Source: Shinella zoogloeoides (GTDB taxonomy: Bacteria; Pseudomonadota; Alphaproteobacteria; Rhizobiales; Rhizobiaceae). Taken from it: a DNA stretch of 64,000 nucleotides. Of this stretch, positions 8,491-16,089 are shown piece by piece. Both the position numbers and the translations under genes were made by a program. The notes beneath the pieces are model-generated. The model saw only the letters and a list, made by a program, of their open reading frames with translations, was not told where the DNA came from and ran no database searches. The stretch is taken from assembly GCF_030733845.1 (NCBI RefSeq), contig NZ_CP132311.1:2049501-2113500 (forward strand), in the 5' to 3' direction. How positions within the stretch are numbered: the stretch's first letter is position 1; the number at the start of each line of letters is the position of its first letter.

Positions 8491-8504
8491 TGAATGTTCG
8501 TTCA
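8491..8504. promoter_or_regulatory. BetI-type operator, copy 2 (aminotransferase / permease)
   Basis: TGAATG-TT-CGTTCA, extended to ATTGAATG...CGTTCAAT, lies in the 236-bp divergent gap between the aminotransferase (start 8415) and the first ABC permease (start 8652). It matches copies 1 and 3 in arms and spacing, so one bound repressor could control both transcripts. Confidence 0.65.
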
Positions 8505-8651
8505 ATCAATATTGCAGAACTGGGGCTTGATTTCAACGGGCATTTGGGCGCATGCTTCGTTTCGGGAACACATCGAAGCCGAAAAGGCGCGAAACATGGG
8601 AACGGGAAATCTCACGCTCTACGAGAGTTGTCGCGGCCGGAGTTCTGCCCG

Positions 8652-9569
8652 ATGACGGCGGCAGCATTCGATACGATCGCTGACACGTCCTCCTCCTCCC
8701 GGCCAGGGGCCTGGATGCGGAGCGAAGAGGCCCGCGGCCTTGCCATGATATCGCCGACCTTCCTTTATGCGCTGGCGGTGCTCTTCCTCCCGGTTCTCAT
8801 CGTCATCGCCTATAGTTTCTGGACGCAGAATTATCTCGACATCGACCGCACCTTCACGCTGGAAAACTACCGGCAAGCCCTGACGGAACCGATCTACCGC
8901 GACCTCTTCATCCGTTCGCTCTGGATTTCCCTGACGGTCAGCATCGTCACCGTCGTCTTCTCCTACCCGATCGCCTGGTTCATCTCCTTCCATGGCGGGG
9001 TGCACAAGAACCTCTGGCTCTTCCTCATCACCGTGCCCTGCTGGACGAGCTATCTGTTGCGCGTCATGTCGTGGAAGGTCATCCTCGGCTATGGCGGGGT
9101 CATGAACACCGGCCTCATCTCGATGGGCCTCATCGACAAGCCGGTGACGTCGCTCCTCTACAATTCCAACGCCGTCGTCATCACGCTGGTGCATAGCTGG
9201 GCCGCCTTCGCGATCCTGCCCATCTACGTTTCGCTGCAGAAGGTCGACCGCACGCTGATCGAGGCCGCGCGCGATCTCGGCGACAGCCGCCTGCGCGCCT
9301 TCCTGCGCGTCACGCTGCCGCTGTCGCTGCCCGGCGTCATCTCCGCCTTCCTGATCGTGATGATCCCGACCGTCGGCGACTACGTCACGCCGCGCCTCGT
9401 CGGCGGCAAGGACGGCGTGATGATAGCCACCGCCATCCAGGCGCAATTCGGCAAGGCCGCCAACTGGCCGCTCGGCGCAGCCCTCTCGGTGACGACCATG
9501 GTGCTCGTCTCGCTGACCGCCGCCGCCGTCGTGCTCGTACTGAAATTCACCGTGCGGAGGATCAGATGA
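8652..9569 (+). CDS. ABC transporter permease, polyamine-type (PotB-like)
   Basis: A 305-residue inner-membrane permease with six predicted helices; the first is FLYALAVLFLPVLIVIAYSF. The EAA loop that contacts the ATPase reads EAARDLGDSRLRAFLRVTLPLSLPG. PotB/spermidine-putrescine-class features include LENYRQAL before helix 2 and the VGDYVTPRLVGG segment. The start at 8652 has GGAG nine bases upstream; longer frames run through the operator. Its stop overlaps the next permease by four bases (ATGA). Substrate by family is polyamine or a related cation; the real ligand is unknown. Confidence 0.88.
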   Translation: MTAAAFDTIADTSSSSRPGAWMRSEEARGLAMISPTFLYALAVLFLPVLIVIAYSFWTQNYLDIDRTFTLENYRQALTEPIYRDLFIRSLWISLTVSIVTVVFSYPIAWFISFHGGVHKNLWLFLITVPCWTSYLLRVMSWKVILGYGGVMNTGLISMGLIDKPVTSLLYNSNAVVITLVHSWAAFAILPIYVSLQKVDRTLIEAARDLGDSRLRAFLRVTLPLSLPGVISAFLIVMIPTVGDYVTPRLVGGKDGVMIATAIQAQFGKAANWPLGAALSVTTMVLVSLTAAAVVLVLKFTVRRIR

Positions 9570-10390
9570 ACATCCTCACGCAGCGCCTGCGCTTCATTCC
9601 CTGGCTCCCGGTCTATGTGGCCGCCTATTTCCTTTTCCTCTACCTGCCGATCCTGCTGCTGCCGATCTTCTCCTTCAACAATGCGGCGACGACCACCTTC
9701 CCGCTCGCCGGCTTCACCACGAAATGGTACGCCTCGCTCGTCGGCAACTCGGTCATGCTGCAGGCGGCGTGGAACAGCCTGATCGTCGGCATCTCCGTCT
9801 CGCTGCTCTCGACCATCCTCGGCATCTGCGCGGCGCGCGCCATCACGCGCTACCGATTCCGCGGCCAGCGGGCGGCGGCCGGCCTCATCATGGCGCCGCT
9901 CTTCCTGCCGGAGATCATCGTCGCCGTCTCGCTGCTGATGATCGTGCTGGCAATGGGCGTGGAACTGTCGCTGGTCACCGTCATCCTCGGCCAGACCGTG
10001 TTCTGCGTGCCCTATGCCATGTCGGTGCTGGTCTCCGGCTTCGAGGGCTTCGACCGCAGCCTGGAGGAAGCCTCCTACGACCTTGGCGAGACCGCCCTCG
10101 GCACCTTCCGCCGCGTGACGCTGCCGGTGGTCGCGCCGGCCATCGTCTCCAGCCTGCTCGTTACCTTCACCATCTCGCTCGACGAGTTCATCCTCGCCTT
10201 CTTCCTGTCCGGCACCGAGCCGACGCTGCCGGTCTATATCTGGGGACAGCTTCGCTTCGCGGCCAAGCTGCCGGGCGTGCTGGCGCTCGGCACGATCATG
10301 CTCGCCGCCTCCATCCTCATGCTCACCCTTGCCGAAATCCTGCGCCGCCGTGCCGAACGCCGCACGCAGATGGCGCTCATGCTGCCCTAG
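9566..10390 (+). CDS. ABC transporter permease, polyamine-type (PotC-like)
   Basis: A 274-residue partner permease. The EAA loop is EASYDLGETALGTFRRVTLPVVAPAIVSS, and the PotC hallmark SLDEFILAFFLSGTEPTLPVYIWGQLRF lies near residue 210. It overlaps the upstream permease by four bases, which suggests translational coupling, and is followed nine bases later by the ATPase gene. It forms the transmembrane heterodimer with the 8652-9569 product. Confidence 0.9.
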   Translation: MNILTQRLRFIPWLPVYVAAYFLFLYLPILLLPIFSFNNAATTTFPLAGFTTKWYASLVGNSVMLQAAWNSLIVGISVSLLSTILGICAARAITRYRFRGQRAAAGLIMAPLFLPEIIVAVSLLMIVLAMGVELSLVTVILGQTVFCVPYAMSVLVSGFEGFDRSLEEASYDLGETALGTFRRVTLPVVAPAIVSSLLVTFTISLDEFILAFFLSGTEPTLPVYIWGQLRFAAKLPGVLALGTIMLAASILMLTLAEILRRRAERRTQMALMLP

Positions 10391-10399
10391 GAGCCGCCC

Positions 10400-11509
10400 A
10401 TGGCCGACCGCGCGATGATCCAGATCGAGAACGTGTCGAAGTTCTACGGCATCTACAAGGCGCTCGACGACGTCTCGCTGTCCATCGGCGAAGGCGAGTT
10501 CTTCTCGCTGCTCGGCCCCTCGGGCTGCGGCAAGACCACACTCCTGCGCTCCATCGCCGGCTTCGAGACGCCGACGGCGGGCGAGATCTACATCGACGGC
10601 ACACCCTCCCTCGCCCTGCCGCCGAACAGACGGCCGACCAACATGGTGTTCCAGAGCTACGCCATCTTCCCGCATCTCGACGTTTCGGAAAACGTCGCCT
10701 ACGGCCTGAAACGGCTGAAGCTTTCGCCGGAGGAGGAGAAGAAGCGCGTCGGCGATGCGCTCGACATGGTGCGCCTTTCCGGCCTTGGCCAGCGCAAGGC
10801 GCATGAGCTCTCGGGCGGCCAGCGCCAGCGCGTGGCGCTGGCCCGCGCGCTCGTCATGCGCCCGAAGGTGCTGCTGCTGGACGAACCGCTCTCCGCCCTC
10901 GACAAGAAGCTGCGCGAGGAAATGCAGGTGGAGCTGCGCACGCTGCAGAAGGCCGTCGGCATCACCTTCATCCTCGTCACGCACGACCAGTACGAGGCGC
11001 TCGCGCTCTCCGACCGCATCGCCGTCATGTTCGGCGGCCGCATCGCGCAGATCGCGACACCGAAGGAAATCTACCAGCGCCCGCGCACCCGCAAGGTCGC
11101 CGACTTCCTCGGCGGCATGAATTTCCTGCAGGCAAAGGTGCTCGGCGAACAGGGCAACGCCGTCTCCATCGACGCCGCGCGCTTCGGCAATGTCAGCCTG
11201 GAAAAGCCGACCGGTTTTGCCGCCACCGACGGTCATGTCACCGTCGGCATCCGCCCGGAGCGCCTGCGCCTCCTCTGGGACGACGACCGCGCGCCGCACG
11301 AACTTGCCGGCCGCATCGAGAACCGCGCCTATTTCGGCGAGGTCACTCACCTAACCGTCGGTGTAGACGGACTGGAACAGCCGCTCTCGATGGTCGAGAC
11401 AAACAATTACGGCGCGGACGACCTCCCCATCGGTGCGGAAATCCGCCTCGCCTACGATCCGGATGCCTTCGTGCTGCTGGCGGAGGATCCGCCGGTATCG
11501 CGGGTGTAA
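10400..11509 (+). CDS. ABC transporter ATP-binding protein, PotA-like
   Basis: A 369-residue nucleotide-binding subunit. The Walker A GPSGCGKTTLL lies near residue 38, then the Q-loop MVFQSYAIFPHL, signature [15 protein letters not shown], Walker B VLLLDEPLSALD and H-loop LVTHDQYEAL. A C-terminal TOBE-type domain from about residue 240 ends in AEDPPVSRV, as in PotA/UgpC-type importers. It is the last gene of the permease-permease-ATPase operon; the binding protein is encoded convergently, beyond the repeat at 11514-11663. Confidence 0.92.
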   Translation: MADRAMIQIENVSKFYGIYKALDDVSLSIGEGEFFSLLGPSGCGKTTLLRSIAGFETPTAGEIYIDGTPSLALPPNRRPTNMVFQSYAIFPHLDVSENVAYGLKRLKLSPEEEKKRVGDALDMVRLSGLGQRKAHELSGGQRQRVALARALVMRPKVLLLDEPLSALDKKLREEMQVELRTLQKAVGITFILVTHDQYEALALSDRIAVMFGGRIAQIATPKEIYQRPRTRKVADFLGGMNFLQAKVLGEQGNAVSIDAARFGNVSLEKPTGFAATDGHVTVGIRPERLRLLWDDDRAPHELAGRIENRAYFGEVTHLTVGVDGLEQPLSMVETNNYGADDLPIGAEIRLAYDPDAFVLLAEDPPVSRV

Positions 11510-11513
11510 AATG

Positions 11514-11663
11514 GCCCCTCATCCGGCCTGCCGGCCACCTTCTCCCCGCAAGCGGGGCGAAGGGACATTGCCGCGCTGCCTTCCTTCAATCTCTCGCGAA
11601 ACATCACCACAGCCCCCTTCTCCCCGCTTGCGGGGAGAAGGTCGCGGCAGCGGGATGAGGGGC
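11514..11663. repeat. REP-like palindromic repeat between convergent genes
   Basis: The outer arms GCCCCTCATCC / GGGATGAGGGGC enclose two inner hairpins of the type CCTTCTCCCCGC ... GCGGGGAGAAGG (near 11540 and 11622). This CCCCTCATCCGGCC-CCTTCTCCCC pattern is, from memory, among the commonest intergenic repeats in Rhizobium-group genomes. It fills the gap between the PotA-like stop and the binding-protein stop and can act as a bidirectional transcription stop. Confidence 0.75.
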
Positions 11664-11671
11664 AACCGCCC

Positions 11672-12754
11672 TCAATACCCCGACTTGATCTTCTCGAACT
11701 CGGCAATCATTTTCTGCCGCAACTCCGTCGGCATGGGCGACTGGAAGAGCGTGTTGGCGACGAAGGCGTCGACATCGGCATAGCCCTTGTCGGCGAGAAT
11801 TTTCGGATCGACCGCAGCCATGCCCTTGGCATTGGAATGGCCATAGCCCCAGCTTTCGACCATGTAGGCCGCGACCGCCGGATCGGTGACGGCGTTGAGA
11901 TAGTCGTAGGCAAGATCGGGGCTCGCCTCCGCGCCTTTCAGGCGCGCATAGCCGCAGACCCAGGTGGAAAGCCCCTCCTTCGTGTCCTTCTTGATGGCGA
12001 CCGGCTGGCTCTCGGCCTGCAGGGTCGTCGCCGTCTCGTTCCACGCCCAGGCGAGATCGACCTCGCCGCTCGCCAGCGCCTGGCTCAGATCCGTGTTGTC
12101 GGTCCAGTAGAGCCGCACGTTCTTGTGCACCTCGCGCAGGAAGGCGGAAGCCTCCGCGAACTGGGCGTCCGTCATCGTCGTCCAGTCCTTGAGGCCGATG
12201 GCAAGGCTCGCCAGCGCATAGGCGTCGTCGACATTGTCGCCGATCGAGACGCGGTCCTTGAACTTCGGATCGGCAAAAGCCTTCAGCGAGGCGATCTCTT
12301 CGGGCTTCACCGTATCCGTACGGTAGGTGAGCACCGTATTGCCCCATTCGAAGGGGATGAACCAGGCCGTGCCGTCATCGGAGGTCATCAGGTTCTTCAT
12401 CGCCTTGAAGTTCGGCAGGATGTCGTTCCAGGCGGTGAGCTTGGCCGTATCGAGCGGCTCCAGCAGGCCCGCCTCGCGCCACTTCACCACGCTCTGCGAA
12501 CAGGGATGCGCCACGTCCGCCTTGAAGCCGGAGCGCAGTTTCTGGAACGCCTCCTCCTCGTCGCCGAAGAACGAGAACTCCGGCGAGCCGCCGTGCTTTT
12601 CCGTATAGGCGGGGTGGAAGGCCGGGTCCTCGTAGCCCGACCAGTCGAAGACGGTGAGCGTATCGGCGGAGAAGGCAGGAAGGGCGGTTCCGAGGGCAAG
12701 GATGGCGGCGAGCGCCGCTGTTGTGTAGGCCTTGGCCGTGTGTGCAGTCTTCAT
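11672..12754 (-). CDS. ABC transporter periplasmic binding protein (PotD/PotF-like)
   Basis: A 360-residue secreted protein with a signal peptide (cleavage after LPAFSA) and a polyamine-type binding fold: LTVFDWSGYEDP at the mature N-terminus, a central hinge WFIPFEWGNTVLTYRTD, then SIGDNVDDAYALASLAIG and DLAWAWNETATTL. PotD normally uses acidic and aromatic residues to hold diamines; here W/Y-rich segments could form a cation-pi pocket for a methylated amine (inference). It is the third gene of the methyltransferase-BetI-binding protein operon, 28 bp after the regulator, so repressor and ligand receptor are co-expressed. Confidence 0.88.
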   Translation of the reverse strand: MKTAHTAKAYTTAALAAILALGTALPAFSADTLTVFDWSGYEDPAFHPAYTEKHGGSPEFSFFGDEEEAFQKLRSGFKADVAHPCSQSVVKWREAGLLEPLDTAKLTAWNDILPNFKAMKNLMTSDDGTAWFIPFEWGNTVLTYRTDTVKPEEIASLKAFADPKFKDRVSIGDNVDDAYALASLAIGLKDWTTMTDAQFAEASAFLREVHKNVRLYWTDNTDLSQALASGEVDLAWAWNETATTLQAESQPVAIKKDTKEGLSTWVCGYARLKGAEASPDLAYDYLNAVTDPAVAAYMVESWGYGHSNAKGMAAVDPKILADKGYADVDAFVANTLFQSPMPTELRQKMIAEFEKIKSGY

Positions 12755-12782
12755 GCCGTGCTCCTTCCCCGTTTCGGGTTCC

Positions 12783-13493
12783 CTATTGTGATTTTGGTCC
12801 TTGGATCGTGAGATGCTTCGGGAAGGCGATGACGACGAAGGCGATCGCCGCCTCCAGCGCCTTCTCCCGCGTCGTGCCGTCGCCCATCATCAGGCGCAGC
12901 CACAGGCCTTCCAGCATGGCGCAGAGCGAGAGCGCCATCGGTTCCGGTTCATAGCCGTAGCCGCCCTCCGCTTTCAGTTCGGCGCAAAGCGAAATCACGG
13001 TCTCCTGGTACTTCACGTCCCGCGCGCCGCAGAGCGCTTGGTAGGTCGGCCGCGACTTGGCCTCGCCCCAGAAGGCGCACCAGGCGGCAAGCTTGCGCTT
13101 GGTGCAGATCTTGCGGTCGAAATCCGCGTGCACCAGCGCCCAGAGGCGGCCGGCGAGGCTCGGCCCCGCCTTTTCCAGCGCCGCGTTCCAATGGTCCGCA
13201 TATTCCTCGGACATGAACTGCAGCGTGGCGACGAGCAGGTTTTCCTTGCTCTCGAAATGGAAGTTGACGATGCCGCGGGAAAGCCCGGCGCCGTCGGCGA
13301 CATCGGCAAGCGTGGTGTCGGAATAGCCGCGCTTGGCGAGCGACTCGATTGTCGCCTCGATGAGCTGCTGCCGCCGCGTCTCCTTGGAAGCCTTGCGCCC
13401 CCGCTTCTCGCCGTCCCCCGAGCCCTGTTCAGCTCCGCCTGCCCGCATCTTCACCGTCACCTTGCCTTTTGGATTTTTCAGCATGACCGTCAC
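12783..13493 (-). CDS. BetI-like TetR-family repressor
   Basis: A 236-residue regulator. The HTH region reads RRQQLIEATIESLAKRG ... DGAGLSRGIVNFHFESKENLL (about 40-85). Unusually for TetR proteins, the C-terminal half clearly resembles BetI: DFDRKICTKRKLAAWCAFWGEA and ALSLCAMLEGLWLRLMMG, where choline or betaine-like ligands act. The GTG at 13491-13493 has GGGAG seven bases upstream and overlaps the methyltransferase stop (GTGA); the ATG at 13482-13484 is badly spaced. The N-terminus has a Lys/Gly-rich leader of about 35 residues. It probably binds the three TGAATG-N2-CRTTCA sites. Its ligand is presumably a pathway substrate or intermediate. Confidence 0.87.
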   Translation of the reverse strand: MTVMLKNPKGKVTVKMRAGGAEQGSGDGEKRGRKASKETRRQQLIEATIESLAKRGYSDTTLADVADGAGLSRGIVNFHFESKENLLVATLQFMSEEYADHWNAALEKAGPSLAGRLWALVHADFDRKICTKRKLAAWCAFWGEAKSRPTYQALCGARDVKYQETVISLCAELKAEGGYGYEPEPMALSLCAMLEGLWLRLMMGDGTTREKALEAAIAFVVIAFPKHLTIQGPKSQ

Positions 13494-14308
13494 GGGCGAA
13501 CTCCCGCGGCCGGCTTGCTGCCGCGCAGATGAGCGGGACAATGCTCCCCGCTGTCAAGAACCTTCTGCATGGCCGTCCAGGTGCGGATGTTCTTGTCGAC
13601 ATAGGCTTCGCCGACCGCCGCGACGGCCTGCGCACGGAGCGGCCCCTTCAGGCGTTCCAGCTCGCCCCGCGCCACATCGCGATACCAGGCGTTGCGGCTT
13701 TCGGCGACGCCGTCGACAAAACCCGCCTGCGCCATTGCCGCGAGATAACGGCGCGACGAGGCCATGCCGAAATGGAGGCCTTCCGCGGCGATATAGTCCT
13801 TTATGTCGGCGCTCGGCTCACCGTCATGGCCGATCAGCCAGTCGGAGGCGGCAAGGACGCCGCCCGGCTTCAGCACGCGGAATAGCTCAGCGAACAGCGC
13901 CTCCTTGTCCGGTACATGGATCATCGCATCCTTGGAAAAGACGACATCGAACACACCGTCTTCGAACGGCAGCCGCCCCGGCGGGCTGGAAACGAAGCGG
14001 ACGACAGAAGATAGCCCCTCGGCAGCCGTGGCCGCGCGCGCCCGCTCGATAACGGGCTGCTCCACGTCGTAGCCGACGATCTCCGCCGGCCGGTGGGTTT
14101 TTGCGATATGCAGCGTGATGCCGCCGGCGCCACAGCCGAAATCCAGAACCGTCCTGCCCCTGATATCCACGCCCGCCAGCACGCGATCGACCTCCGCCGG
14201 GCCGCCGGGCGAAAGATAACCCTCGCCCCATAGGACACCGAGGAAGCGGATCGCCGCCTCGTCATATTCCGGCTCCACCGCCGCACCGTGCTCACCCGTC
14301 GCCGTCAT
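13490..14308 (-). CDS. SAM-dependent methyltransferase, phosphoethanolamine N-methyltransferase-like
   Basis: A 272-residue class I methyltransferase. Motif I is VLDFGCGAGGITLHIAK, with an acidic loop VGYDVEQPVIERA; post-motifs SKDAMIHVPDKEALFAELFRVLKPGGVL and SDWLIG resemble the phosphoethanolamine/sarcosine N-methyltransferase group (IHxxDKxxLFxxxxxxLKPGG). An amine acceptor is therefore likely but unproven. The start at 14308 follows AAGGATGCC. It heads the operon with the BetI-like repressor and binding protein and is divergent from the FAD oxidoreductase operon across operator copy 3. A methylating enzyme is odd next to probable demethylases. Confidence 0.82.
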   Translation of the reverse strand: MTATGEHGAAVEPEYDEAAIRFLGVLWGEGYLSPGGPAEVDRVLAGVDIRGRTVLDFGCGAGGITLHIAKTHRPAEIVGYDVEQPVIERARAATAAEGLSSVVRFVSSPPGRLPFEDGVFDVVFSKDAMIHVPDKEALFAELFRVLKPGGVLAASDWLIGHDGEPSADIKDYIAAEGLHFGMASSRRYLAAMAQAGFVDGVAESRNAWYRDVARGELERLKGPLRAQAVAAVGEAYVDKNIRTWTAMQKVLDSGEHCPAHLRGSKPAAGVRP

Positions 14309-14394
14309 GGCATCCTTGCTCTTGCGGCCGCATGGCCGGTGCCTTTTCGTGGATTGAAATTCTAGCGCATTATCAGGCGATTGCAAGATACTTG

Positions 14395-14410
14395 CTGAAT
14401 GATCATTCAG
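14395..14410. promoter_or_regulatory. BetI-type operator, copy 3 (perfect 16-bp palindrome)
   Basis: CTGAATGATCATTCAG is a perfect palindrome midway between the divergent starts at 14308 and 14470. Its core TGAATG-AT-CATTCA matches copies 1 and 2. One dimer here could shut both the methyltransferase-regulator-binding protein operon and the FAD-FAD-GcvT operon. Confidence 0.7.
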
Positions 14411-14469
14411 AATAACTGGACAACATTTTGCTTTTGATGCAGCTTTTAGAAACAAGGGAGACATCAAAA

Positions 14470-16089
14470 ATGCAAAAGTTCGATGCCCTGATCGTCGGCG
14501 GCGGCCATAACGGGCTGGTCACGGCTTGTTATCTCCAGCGCGCCGGCCTCAACGTCCTCGTCGTGGAGAAGAACGGCTGGGTCGGCGGCGCGGCAACGAG
14601 CCGCGAGCTGACGCCCGGCTTCCTCTATTCGAACTGTTCCTATGTCTGTTCCCTCTTCCGCCCGGAGATCATGCGCGACCTGGAGCTGCCGAAGCACGGC
14701 CTGCAGGTCATCTCCTACGAGGGCGGCGCGGTCTTCACCCGCGACGGCGACTATCTCGCCTCCTACCGCGACCACGACAGCCACCGCCGCGAATTCGCCC
14801 GCTATTCGAAGCGCGACGCCGAAGCCTATGAGCGCTATGCCCGCGACGTGACGCGCCAGTGCCGCTTCATCCAGCCGCTCCTGATGCGCACCGCGCCGGA
14901 CCCGTTCGGCTTCCGCCCGCGCGACATTTCCGAATTGCTCTACCTTGCGAAAAAATTCGGCGAATTCAGCCCGCACGAAATGGCCGAGACGCTGCGCTTC
15001 TGGACCATGTCGATCTCCGACTTCCTCGACGAATATTTCGAGACCGACGTCATCAAGGCCTATCTCGCGCTGTCGGGCATCATCGGCACCGCCCTCGGCC
15101 CCATGTCACCAGGCACGGCCTATGTCCTACTCCATCACTATATGGGCGAGGTGGACGGCTCGGTCGGCGCCTGGGGCTATGCGCGCGGCGGCATGGGCGC
15201 GGTCACGCAGGCCCTCGCCCGCTCCTTCGAGGCCTCCGGCGGCACCATCCGCACCGACTCCGAAGTTTCGAAGATCCTCACCCGCGGCGGCCGCACCACC
15301 GGCGTCGTGCTGGCGAATGGCGACGAGGTGCATGCCGATCTCGTCGTCTCCAATGCCGATGTGAAGCGCACCTTCCTGAAGCTCGTCGACGAGGATGCCC
15401 TGCCCGGCGACTTCGTCCACCGCGTCAGACACTTCAAGATGCGCGGTTCTTCCGGCAAGGTGAACATCGCGCTCGACAGCCTGCCGGAATTCCCGGCCCT
15501 GCCGCAAGGCTCCAACTGCATTCGCGGCGACATGCATTTCACCGATTCGATCGAGCGCATGGAGCGCGGCTACGACGACTGGAAGGCCGGGCGCTGGTCG
15601 GCCGATCCGTTCCTCGACATGATGATCCCGACCCTGCTCGACCCGACCATGACGTCGCCGGGCAAGCATTTCATGAGCTGCTTCGTGCAATATTGCCCGC
15701 CCAAGGTGGAGGGCCGCGACTGGACGGATGCCGACCGCGACGCATTTGCGCAAACCGTCATCAACCAGATCGCCGACTATTCGCCCGGCTTTCGCGACCA
15801 CATCGTGCATATGGAGGTGCGAACGCCGCGCGAGATCGAGGCGGAAGTCGGCCTCACAGAGGGCAACATCTTCCAGGGCGAACTCACCTTCGACCAGCTT
15901 CTCTTCAACCGGCCGGTGCCCGGCTATGCGCAATACCGAAGCCCGATCTCCGGGCTCTACATGTGCGGCTCCTCCACCCATCCGGGCGGCGGGGTGATGG
16001 GCGCGCCCGGCCGCAACGCCGCCGCCGAGATCCTGCGCGACCTCAAGCGTTCCCCCGTCGAGATGAGCAAAGCCCATGACGTCATTTGA
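14470..16089 (+). CDS. FAD-dependent oxidoreductase, phytoene desaturase-like (1)
   Basis: A 539-residue CrtI/PYROXD2-like flavoprotein. The FAD-binding motif is ALIVGGGHNGLVTACYL at residues 5-21, then VVEKNGWVGGAATS; the second FAD segment near the C-terminus is SGLYMCGSSTHPGGGVMGAPGRNAA. The family performs FAD-dependent desaturation or amine oxidation; no carotenoid genes are nearby, so carotenoid synthesis is unlikely. The start at 14470 has AAGGGAG. Its last 14 bases overlap the second FAD gene, implying coupled translation and perhaps a heteromeric enzyme. Confidence 0.87.
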   Translation: MQKFDALIVGGGHNGLVTACYLQRAGLNVLVVEKNGWVGGAATSRELTPGFLYSNCSYVCSLFRPEIMRDLELPKHGLQVISYEGGAVFTRDGDYLASYRDHDSHRREFARYSKRDAEAYERYARDVTRQCRFIQPLLMRTAPDPFGFRPRDISELLYLAKKFGEFSPHEMAETLRFWTMSISDFLDEYFETDVIKAYLALSGIIGTALGPMSPGTAYVLLHHYMGEVDGSVGAWGYARGGMGAVTQALARSFEASGGTIRTDSEVSKILTRGGRTTGVVLANGDEVHADLVVSNADVKRTFLKLVDEDALPGDFVHRVRHFKMRGSSGKVNIALDSLPEFPALPQGSNCIRGDMHFTDSIERMERGYDDWKAGRWSADPFLDMMIPTLLDPTMTSPGKHFMSCFVQYCPPKVEGRDWTDADRDAFAQTVINQIADYSPGFRDHIVHMEVRTPREIEAEVGLTEGNIFQGELTFDQLLFNRPVPGYAQYRSPISGLYMCGSSTHPGGGVMGAPGRNAAAEILRDLKRSPVEMSKAHDVI

